A stretch of DNA of 8,604 bases from an uncultured Bacteroidota bacterium (GTDB lineage Bacteria > Bacteroidota > Bacteroidia > 2-12-FULL-35-15): NCBI GenBank assembly GCA_903889605.1, contig CAISYK010000583.1, positions 1-8,604 of the forward strand, written 5' to 3'. Within the stretch, counting starts at the first letter, position 1; each line of letters starts with the position of its first letter. Below, in pieces: positions 1 to 4,824 of the stretch. A program made the translations under genes and the position numbers. Below the pieces are notes generated by a model. It did no database searches and was not told where the DNA came from. It was given only the letters and a program-made list of their open reading frames with translations.

Positions 1-180
1 CAACTATTTACAAAAATTAAAATTTTCAGTAATCTTATTAAAACCACCGACAAACGTGGGTTTAAAATAATAATTCAAATTATATGGTGCTTTTCAAATC
101 AAGTGCATATTTATTTAATGAAAGAATAAAGTACAAATTGGCAGCAGCCTTCTTGTCCTCGCTATGTAAACTAATTAACA
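1..180. other. Left edge, no supported gene
   Basis: This is AT-rich sequence before the first clear gene. Plus frame 1 is open from the window edge to a TAA at 127-129 (42 codons), and frame 2 is open to a TAA at 68-70. Either could be the tail of a gene that begins outside the window. Neither has a recognisable motif, and an open stretch of this length can occur by chance, so no gene is called. No TAnnTTTG promoter box is visible before the gene that starts at 181. Confidence 0.4.
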
Positions 181-756
181 ATGAAAGAATTTAATGAACT
201 TATAAATGAAACAAATGATACTAGACTAAAGGTATATTTCAACTTAACAGAATTAAAGAACATAACTGGTATGTCAATTAGAGCCTTAAAATATCGTATG
301 TTAATAGTAAAGAAAAAGTATGAGGGTGTACCAGCACTCTTGAATATGAAGAATCGAACATGGAATATACATTATACCATTGTTAATGAATTTGAGCCAA
401 AGTATAATCTTAAAAATAAGACCATCCATACATATAATTGGACGAGCATAGCTACATGGAATCCAAAGCATAATTATGATACTACATATCACATAGAGCT
501 TGTAAATCAAATAAAAACGCAACTGCCAGACAATGTAATTTCTTATACTGTTGAAGCGGATGGGCGTGGCATTAATCACACACACCTTATTAGCGATGCA
601 GAAACACTAGAATTAAACAAGGCAGTTACCTCCACTTTGAGCAAATTCATAGAAGACCCGAATGAATATAGAATACAAGTAAAGCCAATACAGAACAAAT
701 ACAGTGCGGTGGAGTATCTAAGAAAAGCTCCCTTAGCTAGTGGGATAATACAATAA
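181..756 (+). CDS. HTH plus HUH-type Rep/relaxase-like protein (putative)
   Basis: This 191-aa protein is probably a small replication initiator or relaxase-like nickase of the HUH superfamily. Seen: residues about 20-47 look like a helix-turn-helix (LTELKNITGMSIRALKYRM). NWTSIATWNP (86-95) sits where HUH motif I would be. INHTHLI (132-138) supplies the His-x-His pair H133/H135. VEYLRK (177-182) contains a YxxK motif with Y179 as candidate nucleophile, 44 residues after H135. Known: HUH enzymes nick single-stranded DNA with a Tyr, using a metal held by the two His. Inferred: an N-terminal site-recognition HTH joined to a minimal catalytic domain. It is short for a plasmid Rep, and the middle residue of the His pair is Thr rather than a clear hydrophobe, so it could be a degenerate or non-catalytic relative. 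It heads a rightward cluster; the next gene starts 22 nt downstream. Confidence 0.6.
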   Translation: MKEFNELINETNDTRLKVYFNLTELKNITGMSIRALKYRMLIVKKKYEGVPALLNMKNRTWNIHYTIVNEFEPKYNLKNKTIHTYNWTSIATWNPKHNYDTTYHIELVNQIKTQLPDNVISYTVEADGRGINHTHLISDAETLELNKAVTSTLSKFIEDPNEYRIQVKPIQNKYSAVEYLRKAPLASGIIQ

Positions 757-778
757 CGAACATAACAAATAACAAATT

Positions 779-1054
779 ATGAAAAAAGAAGAATTTGATG
801 TTGAAAAATTTAAAAAGTCTTTAGGACTTGATGGCTCACATAGAGAGCCTTATGACTATGAAAGATACAAGGAACTTAATCCTAAGCTAACGAAAAAAAT
901 GTATGACTTTTGTTACCATAACGGTGGTCTTTGGAAAATAAGGGCTGGTCAGAAAATAATTATGAAATATGAGAATGAAGTGCTAGAGCCTGTTTGGTGG
1001 CTTGATATACCAGAGAATCACAAAAACAAATATGGGATATGGAAGAAGGATTAA
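779..1054 (+). CDS. Hypothetical protein, 91 aa
   Basis: I do not recognise this protein. It is small, charged and presumably cytoplasmic, with no signal peptide or membrane segment. The first 45 residues are Lys/Glu/Tyr-rich and probably helical. The second half is aromatic and compact (LWKIRAGQKI at 51-60, PVWWLDIP at 71-78, YGIWKK at 85-90), which suggests a small beta-rich fold. It starts at ATG 22 nt after the HUH-like gene, with an A-rich leader and no Shine-Dalgarno sequence, as expected in Bacteroidota, so the two are probably co-transcribed. Its last codons overlap the start of the next micro-gene by 16 nt. Function is unknown; position suggests an accessory role in the mobile element. 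Confidence 0.7.
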   Translation: MKKEEFDVEKFKKSLGLDGSHREPYDYERYKELNPKLTKKMYDFCYHNGGLWKIRAGQKIIMKYENEVLEPVWWLDIPENHKNKYGIWKKD

Positions 1055-1197
1055 GGGGTAAAATCATTCTAAAGCAGACTGAAATAAGGCTAGAAGCTAA
1101 TCCAGTTAGAAAGCAGGAACTGCAAAAGGAACTCACGAAACTGCAATTAAAATTAGAAATAGAAAAAATTAGAAAAAGGATTGAACAAATGGGGTAG
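1039..1197 (+). CDS. Small coiled-coil protein, 52 aa
   Basis: This micro-gene starts at ATG 1039, inside the end of the preceding gene (16-nt overlap, different frame), and stops at TAG 1195-1197. The product is almost entirely predicted amphipathic helix: from residue 10 it is rich in Lys, Glu, Leu and Ile with a leucine/isoleucine heptad-like spacing (for example LTKLQLKLEIEKIRKRI at 32-48), so a short coiled coil is likely. There are no cysteines and no membrane segment. The overlap suggests translational coupling to the upstream gene. Function is unknown; a helper or partner of the upstream protein is possible. The frame is clean over 52 codons and ends just before the non-coding, C-rich tract, which supports it as real, but no homology can be tested here. 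Confidence 0.55.
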   Translation: MEEGLRGKIILKQTEIRLEANPVRKQELQKELTKLQLKLEIEKIRKRIEQMG

Positions 1198-1469
1198 CCC
1201 CCTCCCCCCTTAAAATAAAGACTAATTTTAGAATGTAAATTTCGTTACTTGACTTATAATAGCAACTTTTTTTCTTGTTATAGATTAGGTACTATATGGC
1301 TCGGAAAGGCTCGAAAAAAATTTTGGAAAATTTCGGAAAAGTTTATTGTTCCCTTTTGACCCTACATTAGCAAGGTTTACAGAGATAGTTTTTTTAAAAA
1401 TCTAATGTTTTACCGATGAAAACACTCATAAACATCATGGTTTGAATGAATGGTTTTATATTTTTTGGA
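1198..1469. other. Non-coding repeat/palindrome region, candidate origin or RNA
   Basis: No gene is visible here. The region opens with a C-rich tract (1198-1209) that pairs with GGGG at 1191-1194 around the stop codon of the preceding gene. It then contains a 10-bp tandem repeat, GGCTCGGAAA (1298-1307) and GGCTCGAAAA (1308-1317), with a related TCGGAAAAG at 1333-1341. The palindrome AAATTTT-GG-AAAATTT lies at 1318-1333, and a small hairpin TGTTTT/AAAACA at 1406-1424. Lying downstream of an HUH-like gene and before a strong terminator, it could be a replication origin or nicking region, or a structured RNA. Both are inferences from position and repeats only. Confidence 0.35.
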
Positions 1470-1510
1470 AAATAAAAAAAGGTCATGTTTTGCACGACCT
1501 TTTTTTATTT
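1470..1510. terminator. Bidirectional intrinsic terminator
   Basis: This is a perfect 15-bp inverted repeat: AAATAAAAAAAGGTC (1470-1484) against GACCTTTTTTTATTT (1496-1510), with an 11-nt loop. Read in either direction it is a GGTC/GACC stem followed by a run of seven T. It separates the rightward cluster (181-1197) from the leftward small genes (1544-1894) and can serve both. Confidence 0.9.
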
Positions 1511-1543
1511 AAGTATAGATACAGGGCTTTAATAGATATAGAT

Positions 1544-1723
1544 TTAAGGCATCTTCTTAATATTATTTACAAGCCATGCTATAAAATCATGTAAATTATT
1601 AATTTCATTAGTGTCAATCTGTATTGCACTATTATTATGGAGTTCATCAATACAGGATTCTATTAAAGCTGTTTTCTGAACACTATTCATGCTATTAAAT
1701 TGGTTGGTAGTAAACTGTCTCAT
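1544..1723 (-). CDS. Hypothetical small protein, 59 aa
   Basis: On the minus strand, ATG at 1723-1721 opens 59 codons ending in TAA at 1546-1544. The product is polar and Asn-rich, probably helical, with one Cys and no membrane segment: N-terminal MRQFTTNQFNSMN, a central IESCIDELHNNSAIQID, and a C-terminal FIAWLVNNIKKMP amphipathic helix. I do not recognise the family. It begins 12 nt downstream of the stop of the zinc-ribbon gene on the same strand, and the strong terminator at 1470-1510 lies 33 nt beyond its stop, so the two form a tidy two-gene leftward operon. That layout is the main argument that it is a real gene despite its size. Confidence 0.55.
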   Translation of the reverse strand: MRQFTTNQFNSMNSVQKTALIESCIDELHNNSAIQIDTNEINNLHDFIAWLVNNIKKMP

Positions 1724-1743
1724 AATTAGTTTGAATTAGTTTG
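1724..1743. repeat. Perfect 10-bp tandem repeat
   Basis: AATTAGTTTG occurs twice without a gap (1724-1733 and 1734-1743), spanning the gap between the two leftward small genes and the last codons of the upstream one. It may be simple slippage. Its position just before the start codon of the 59-aa gene means it forms that gene's translation-initiation region. Confidence 0.7.
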
Positions 1744-1894
1744 AATGGTGGTGGTATAGGTAATTAGCAAGAATTACCGCACCAATAATTACTGCTATTA
1801 ATAGTTTGTACCCTCTACTTGCTGTTGATTTAGTGCAATGGGGGCATATTCTAGCACCTTCTTTAAATTCTTCTTTACAGTTTGGGCATACCAT
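1736..1894 (-). CDS. Zinc-ribbon membrane micro-protein, 52 aa
   Basis: The minus-strand ATG at 1894-1892 starts a 52-aa protein ending in TAA at 1738-1736. Seen: an N-terminal zinc ribbon with two CxxC knuckles, CPNC (residues 3-6) and CPHC (17-20), then a basic linker (TKSTASRGYK). A single hydrophobic helix follows (about 31-44, LLIAVIIGAVILAN), and the tail ends in YLYHHHSN. Known: short zinc-ribbon plus single-TM proteins are common in bacteria and mostly uncharacterised. Inferred: an inner-membrane protein with the zinc ribbon in the cytoplasm (basic residues precede the helix). It is the first gene of a leftward pair and is divergent from the Xre regulator, which probably controls it. 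Upstream, TTGCTTTG on the minus strand (1925-1918) is one mismatch from the TAnnTTTG box. The TM length is short, so stable insertion is likely but not certain. Confidence 0.75.
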   Translation of the reverse strand: MVCPNCKEEFKEGARICPHCTKSTASRGYKLLIAVIIGAVILANYLYHHHSN

Positions 1895-1956
1895 AATAAT
1901 TATATTTTATTATGATACAAAGCAACTATAACTTTTATTACCCTTTAACCCCTATT

Positions 1957-1996
1957 AGGAATACTTTAAACACAATAAGAATACTTTAAACAGAAT
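1957..1996. promoter_or_regulatory. Tandem 20-bp repeat, candidate Xre operator
   Basis: Two abutting 20-bp units, 1957-1976 and 1977-1996, match at 18 of 20 positions around the core GAATACTTTAAACA. They end 3 bp before the -7 box of the Xre gene and so cover its -33 region, and they lie between divergent genes. Two sites exactly 20 bp apart place bound proteins on the same helix face. An autoregulatory operator for the adjacent Xre protein is the simplest reading (inference). Confidence 0.65.
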
Positions 1997-1999
1997 AGC

Positions 2000-2007
2000 T
2001 ATATTTG
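2000..2007 (+). promoter_or_regulatory. Promoter -7 box of the Xre gene
   Basis: TATATTTG matches the Bacteroidota TAnnTTTG consensus exactly. Transcription would start near 2012-2015, leaving a leader of only about 10-15 nt before the ATG at 2026. No clear -33 TTTG is present; the tandem repeats occupy that place. Confidence 0.65.
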
Positions 2008-2025
2008 CACTCCAATACTACCTTT

Positions 2026-2391
2026 ATGAGCGTTGAAACTGGTTTAAAAATAAAACGGCTTAGAGAACATAGAAACTTCACTCAACAGCACATGGCTGAT
2101 GGTTTGGAAGTGTCCCAAAACGCTTATTCTAAAATTGAGAACGGTACTACAAAACTAACCGTTGATAGACTGGAAGAAATAGCTAAAATACTGGATGTTC
2201 CAGTTGAAAGCATCCTTAATAATGAAAAGCAAGTTTTCAATTTTGAAAATAGTCATATAGATAAATTCTACGGCTATATTGAAAATTTACATGAAGAAAA
2301 TAAAGAGATTTTGCAGGGGCAAATAAAATTTTTACAAGAACAAAATGATAAATTGGTTAAGGCAATAGAGGCATTAACCAATAAAATCTAG
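2026..2391 (+). CDS. Xre-family transcriptional regulator
   Basis: This is a 121-aa DNA-binding protein with an HTH_3 (Cro/C1-type) domain at residues about 7-64: GLKIKRLREHRNFTQQHMAD, then the recognition helix in SQNAYSKIE (30-38) and the closing helices TVDRLEEIAKILDVPVESIL. Residues about 75-121 are rich in Glu, Lys, Gln and Leu and look like a coiled coil for dimerisation (IENLHEENKEILQGQ, LQEQNDKLVKAIEAL). The ATG at 2026 was chosen because an upstream in-frame TTG (2005) lies inside the -7 promoter box and cannot be translated. The gene is divergent from the zinc-ribbon pair, and the tandem 20-bp repeats at 1957-1996 are its likely binding sites. As the regulator nearest the attachment site, it may control element maintenance or excision. 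No ligand or protease domain is seen. Confidence 0.88.
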   Translation: MSVETGLKIKRLREHRNFTQQHMADGLEVSQNAYSKIENGTTKLTVDRLEEIAKILDVPVESILNNEKQVFNFENSHIDKFYGYIENLHEENKEILQGQIKFLQEQNDKLVKAIEALTNKI

Positions 2392-2465
2392 ATTAAATTT
2401 ATTTACTTTTACTATTATTAATACTACACGGGGGCATACATCTGGCAAGAATTAACACCTTATCT

Positions 2466-2505
2466 GTACCCATATTTGTACCCAAGTACCCATTAATGTA
2501 CCCAA
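2466..2505. repeat. Tandem 20-bp GTACCCA repeat, candidate integrase arm sites
   Basis: Two 20-bp units (2466-2485 and 2486-2505) match at 17 of 20 positions. Each holds two copies of GTACCCA 12 bp apart, giving four copies at 2466, 2478, 2486 and 2498; a weaker AGTACACC follows at 2511-2518. The array lies about 95 bp from the end of the tRNA gene, inside the presumed element. Known: tyrosine integrases bind short repeated arm-type sites next to the core att site. The assignment as arm sites is inference; a regulatory or replication role is possible. Confidence 0.6.
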
Positions 2506-2566
2506 AAAACAGTACACCTTACTAAACCCTATTAAACCTGTAAGCCCTTATTTGCGGTATAATCAT

Positions 2567-2594
2567 AAAAAAACCCCCGTTTTTAGTGGGGGTT
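2567..2594 (-). terminator. Terminator of tRNA-Arg
   Basis: AACCCCC/GGGGGTT forms a 7-bp, GC-rich stem with a 9-nt loop (2572-2594), followed on the minus strand by seven T (2573-2567). It begins 4 nt beyond the tRNA 3' end. If the element joins at the tRNA, this terminator is either element-borne or part of the duplicated att region. Confidence 0.85.
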
Positions 2595-2598
2595 AAGG

Positions 2599-2672
2599 TG
2601 GTCGCGAAGGGATTCAAACCCCTAGCCTTCTGATCCGTAGTCAGACGCTCTATTCAATTGAGCTACGCAACC
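2599..2672 (-). tRNA. tRNA-Arg (anticodon ACG)
   Basis: This is a 74-nt cloverleaf on the minus strand. The acceptor stem GGTTGCG/CGCGACC has one T-G pair. The D arm is GCTC/GAGC, the anticodon stem TCTGA/TCAGA with loop CTACGGA (anticodon ACG), and the T arm AGGGG-TTTGAAT-CCCTT. The discriminator is A and CCA is not encoded. ACG, with A34 modified to inosine, reads the CGU, CGC and CGA codons. The 3' end points to the accessory segment on the left, the usual orientation of a tRNA used as an integration site. Confidence 0.95.
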
Positions 2673-2690
2673 AATTGCTGTTAAGCAGTG

Positions 2691-2719
2691 CAAATGTAAG
2701 CAATATTTTGTATTCCAAA
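2691..2719 (-). promoter_or_regulatory. Promoter of tRNA-Arg
   Basis: On the minus strand, TTTG (2719-2716) and TACATTTG (2698-2691) are 17 bp apart and match the Bacteroidota -33/-7 pattern. The predicted transcription start is roughly 10 nt before the mature tRNA 5' end at 2672. Confidence 0.65.
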
Positions 2720-2779
2720 GCCATAATCAATATTTTCTTATAAAAAGAATAATATCTTTTATTGCAATTTTATTTATAA

Positions 2780-2787
2780 TACATTTG
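2780..2787 (+). promoter_or_regulatory. Promoter -7 box of the SPFH gene
   Basis: TACATTTG fits TAnnTTTG exactly and lies 26 nt before the ATG at 2814. A possible -33 TTG is at 2762-2764, 15 bp upstream, slightly closer than the usual spacing. With the tRNA promoter it forms a divergent promoter region. Confidence 0.6.
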
Positions 2788-2813
2788 TATCGAACCAATT
2801 AAATCTAAAAACT

Positions 2814-3767
2814 ATGATTCCAGCAATTCCAATTATTTTAGCAGTTTTTGTCGTTTTAATTCTTATGCTTTCTTTTGTTTCTGTCCAGCAAGGTTTTGTT
2901 GGTGTTGTTACCGTTTTTGGGAAATACCGCAGAGTTTTGAGTCCGGGATTAAACATGAAAATTCCTTTTATTGAGACCGTATATAAAAGGGTTTCTATTC
3001 AAAATCGTTCGGTAGAATTGGAATTTCAGGCTATCACAATTGATCAGGCTAATGTTTATTTTAAGGCGATGCTTCTTTATTCAGTTCTCGACCAGCAGGA
3101 AAACACAATCAAGAATGTAGCATTCAAATTCATTGACGAAAGAAATTTTATGCAGGCGCTTATCCGCACCATTGAAGGGTCGATTCGCGGTTATGTTGCA
3201 ATGAAAAAACAAGCTGAGGTGTTAGGTTTGAGAAAAGATATTACAGAACACGTAAAAGAGCAAATTGACAAGATCCTTGAGGAGTGGGGTTTCCACCTAC
3301 AGGATTTGCAGTTGAACGACATAACATTTGATGAAGCAATCATTCTTTCAATGGCTAAAGTTGTTGCTTCAAATAATCTAAAAGCCGCTGCAGAAAATGA
3401 AGGACAGGCTTTGCTTATCACTAAAACAAAATCTGCTGAGGCTGATGGTAACGCCACTAGGATTGCAGCAACGGCTGAAAAAGAAGCGGCACAACTCCGC
3501 GGACAAGGTGTTGCGCTTTTCAGACAAGAAGTGGCCAAGGGTATGAGTGAAGCTGCTAAAGAAATGGAACAGGCTAATTTGGATACATCTGTAATATTAT
3601 TTTCGATGTGGACAGAAGCTATTAAAAACTTTGCTGAATACGGTAAAGGCAATGTTATTTTCTTAGACGGCTCAAGTGATGGAATGCAGCGCACAATGAA
3701 AGAGATGATGGCTATGAACTCCCTAATGGAAGCTAAAAAGACGCCATTCAGTCCAAGTAAACAGTAA
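2814..3767 (+). CDS. SPFH/band 7 (stomatin-like) membrane protein
   Basis: This 317-aa protein belongs to the SPFH superfamily (stomatin, prohibitin, flotillin, HflK/C). Residues 3-22 form one N-terminal hydrophobic anchor (IPIILAVFVVLILMLSFV). The band 7 domain covers about 25-190, with the typical VQQGFVGVVTVFGKYRRVLSPGLN opening and RTIEGSIRGYVAM (118-130). An Ala/Glu/Lys-rich coiled coil follows (about 188-252), and a C-terminal segment (LDTSVILFSMWTEAIKNF) supports oligomerisation. Known: these proteins build ring-like oligomers that organise membrane microdomains or regulate membrane proteases. The exact role here is unknown; no NfeD-like or FtsH partner is adjacent. It appears monocistronic, with its own promoter and two following terminators. 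Length and domain order are normal for the family. It starts at ATG in an A-rich context without a Shine-Dalgarno sequence. Confidence 0.92.
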   Translation: MIPAIPIILAVFVVLILMLSFVSVQQGFVGVVTVFGKYRRVLSPGLNMKIPFIETVYKRVSIQNRSVELEFQAITIDQANVYFKAMLLYSVLDQQENTIKNVAFKFIDERNFMQALIRTIEGSIRGYVAMKKQAEVLGLRKDITEHVKEQIDKILEEWGFHLQDLQLNDITFDEAIILSMAKVVASNNLKAAAENEGQALLITKTKSAEADGNATRIAATAEKEAAQLRGQGVALFRQEVAKGMSEAAKEMEQANLDTSVILFSMWTEAIKNFAEYGKGNVIFLDGSSDGMQRTMKEMMAMNSLMEAKKTPFSPSKQ

Positions 3768-3784
3768 ATCCGCAGGCTGATACT

Positions 3785-3812
3785 TTTGGCTCGGATAATG
3801 CCAAACGTTTTT
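3785..3812 (+). terminator. First terminator after the SPFH gene (weak)
   Basis: TTTGGC (3785-3790) and GCCAAA (3800-3805) form a 6-bp stem with a 9-nt loop, followed by CGTTTTTAT. It is weaker than the second hairpin just downstream but properly placed, 17 nt after the stop codon. Confidence 0.55.
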
Positions 3813-3816
3813 ATAT

Positions 3817-3860
3817 AATTCCGAATCTTTCATTTTCTGGAAGGTTCGGAATTTGTTTTT
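3817..3860 (+). terminator. Main terminator after the SPFH gene
   Basis: This is a 15-bp stem with two G-T pairs: AATTCCGAATCTTTC (3817-3831) against GGAAGGTTCGGAATT (3839-3853), with a 7-nt loop, then TG and TTTTT (3856-3860). It is a classical intrinsic terminator. Confidence 0.9.
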
Positions 3861-3928
3861 ATAAAAAAAATGTTTTGAAATTTCTCTACTCAATACCCAA
3901 CATTACCCAATAAGCAGGGTATGGAAAA

Positions 3929-3972
3929 TTTGAATCAATAGACCTTTAACTTGGTAATTTATTCTGGTAATT
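3929..3972 (+). promoter_or_regulatory. Possible promoter and operator of the Crp/Fnr gene
   Basis: TTTG (3929-3932) and TAACTTGG (3947-3954, one mismatch to TAnnTTTG) are 14 bp apart, shorter than the usual spacing. The 8-mer TGGTAATT occurs twice, at 3952-3959 and 3965-3972, just before the ATG at 3980. The direct repeat could be an autoregulatory site. Evidence is weak. Confidence 0.3.
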
Positions 3973-3979
3973 AAACAGC

Positions 3980-4600
3980 ATGGATTTAGATAATTTAATA
4001 GAATTCAAATCATCCCCTGAAATAAAAGAAAAACTTTTTGCTTATGGAATTGCAAAGACTTTTTCCGAAGGAGATATTATTTTAAATGAAAATGCATATA
4101 TAAAAGCTATTCCAATTGTAACAAGGGGAAGCATAAGGGTTATGCGGACAGACGAAGACGGCAGGGAAATTCTGCTGTATTATATCAAAGCTGGCGAAAG
4201 CTGCATAATGTCTTTTTTAGGCGGAATGCATCATGACACAAGCAAAGTGAAAGCCGCGGCAGAAGAAGAAACCGAAATACTTTTTGTCCCTATTGACAAA
4301 GTTAGTTTACTAATAAAAGAATATCCTGAATGGCTGGACTATATTTTTCGCTTGTATCACAAACGCTTTGAAGAATTATTGGAGGTTGTAAACGCCGTTG
4401 CATTTAAAAAAATGGACGAGCGGCTGTTAAATTTCATTAAAATGAAATGTGACCTGACCAAAAGCCATACGCTGTATGTAACACACGAACAATTGGCTAA
4501 TGAGTTAGGGACCGCAAGGGTAGTGGTTTCAAGGCTGCTGAAACAAATGGAAGCGGAAGGCTTAGTAGTATTGGGACGAAATAAAATTTCGCTCGTTTAA
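3980..4600 (+). CDS. Crp/Fnr-family transcriptional regulator
   Basis: This 206-aa regulator has a cyclic-nucleotide-binding-type beta-barrel (about 20-115, with GDIILNEN at 31-38 and TRGSIRVMRTDEDGREILLYYIKAGE at 48-73). A dimerisation helix (about 117-143) and a C-terminal winged HTH (about 145-205, THEQLANELGTARVVVSRLLKQ at 168-189) follow. Known: the family senses cAMP, oxygen, NO or redox through the barrel. Only two cysteines are present (C75 and C157) and there is no N-terminal cluster, so it is not an Fe-S oxygen sensor of the FNR type. A typical cAMP phosphate-binding RxS motif is not evident either, so the ligand is unknown. Such orphan Crp/Fnr paralogues are numerous in Bacteroidota. 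Neighbouring genes give no clue to the targets; it appears monocistronic. Confidence 0.92.
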   Translation: MDLDNLIEFKSSPEIKEKLFAYGIAKTFSEGDIILNENAYIKAIPIVTRGSIRVMRTDEDGREILLYYIKAGESCIMSFLGGMHHDTSKVKAAAEEETEILFVPIDKVSLLIKEYPEWLDYIFRLYHKRFEELLEVVNAVAFKKMDERLLNFIKMKCDLTKSHTLYVTHEQLANELGTARVVVSRLLKQMEAEGLVVLGRNKISLV

Positions 4601-4671
4601 CAAAAGCCATTTATTATTGGCCTCGGAAAAACACCAAAGAGAATCTTTATATATGAGCCATATTAATACTT

Positions 4672-4709
4672 TGAATGTTGAAAAAATTTGGCATTCAGAA
4701 TGTTTTCAA
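4672..4709. other. Interleaved inverted repeats (possible pseudoknot)
   Basis: TGAATG (4672-4677) is complementary to CATTCA (4692-4697), and TTGAAAA (4678-4684) to TTTTCAA (4703-4709). Because the two pairs interleave, a transcript could fold as an H-type pseudoknot. CATTC can also pair with GAATG immediately after it (4698-4702). AT-rich DNA produces such patterns by chance. Confidence 0.3.
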
Positions 4710-4749
4710 ACTTAGATTTATACCTGAGTTATAAAAAAGAAAAGCCGTT

Positions 4750-4769
4750 TACTGGAAGGCAGTATTTTT
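4750..4769 (+). terminator. Weak terminator-like hairpin
   Basis: TACTG/CAGTA forms a 5-bp stem with a 5-nt loop (4750-4764), followed by TTTTT (4765-4769). It is the only terminator-like structure after the Crp/Fnr gene but lies 150 nt beyond its stop, and the stem is short. Confidence 0.35.
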
Positions 4770-4824
4770 AGACAGAATAATGTAATATGGAGGCTTAAAT
4801 TTTCAACAAGCTGTTAACACCAAA

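Noticed and set aside
1..129. Open frame at the left edge as the tail of a gene
   Set aside because: Forty-two codons open in AT-rich DNA is not exceptional, a second frame is also open for 22 codons, and neither shows a motif.
301..585. 94-codon minus-strand open frame opposite the HUH-like gene
   Set aside because: It has no motif and overlaps a more coherent plus-strand protein with clear motifs; treated as a shadow.
1249..1260. TTGACT next to TATAAT, resembling a sigma-70 promoter
   Set aside because: The two hexamers are directly adjacent with no spacer, so they cannot act as -35 and -10 elements, and Bacteroidota use a different consensus.
2005..2025. TTG start giving a 128-aa form of the Xre protein
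   Set aside because: The TTG lies inside the -7 promoter box TATATTTG (2000-2007), upstream of the likely transcription start; the ATG at 2026 begins the normal HTH domain.
2399..2473. 24-codon minus-strand frame with a CxxxC motif near the repeat array
   Set aside because: It resembles part of a zinc ribbon and shares the stretch GGGGGCATA with the 1736-1894 gene, but it is too short and its start lies within the GTACCCA array; likely chance or a decayed fragment.
2774..2956. 60-codon minus-strand frame over the start of the SPFH gene
   Set aside because: It overlaps the promoter and the anchor of a clear gene and has no independent support.
3191..3694. 167-codon minus-strand open frame inside the SPFH gene
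   Set aside because: It is a shadow of the well-supported coding strand: Ser/Ala/Cys-rich composition, no domain, and no promoter or context of its own.
4606..4623. GCCA/TGGC hairpin just after the Crp/Fnr gene as a terminator
   Set aside because: The stem is only 4 bp and no T-run follows.
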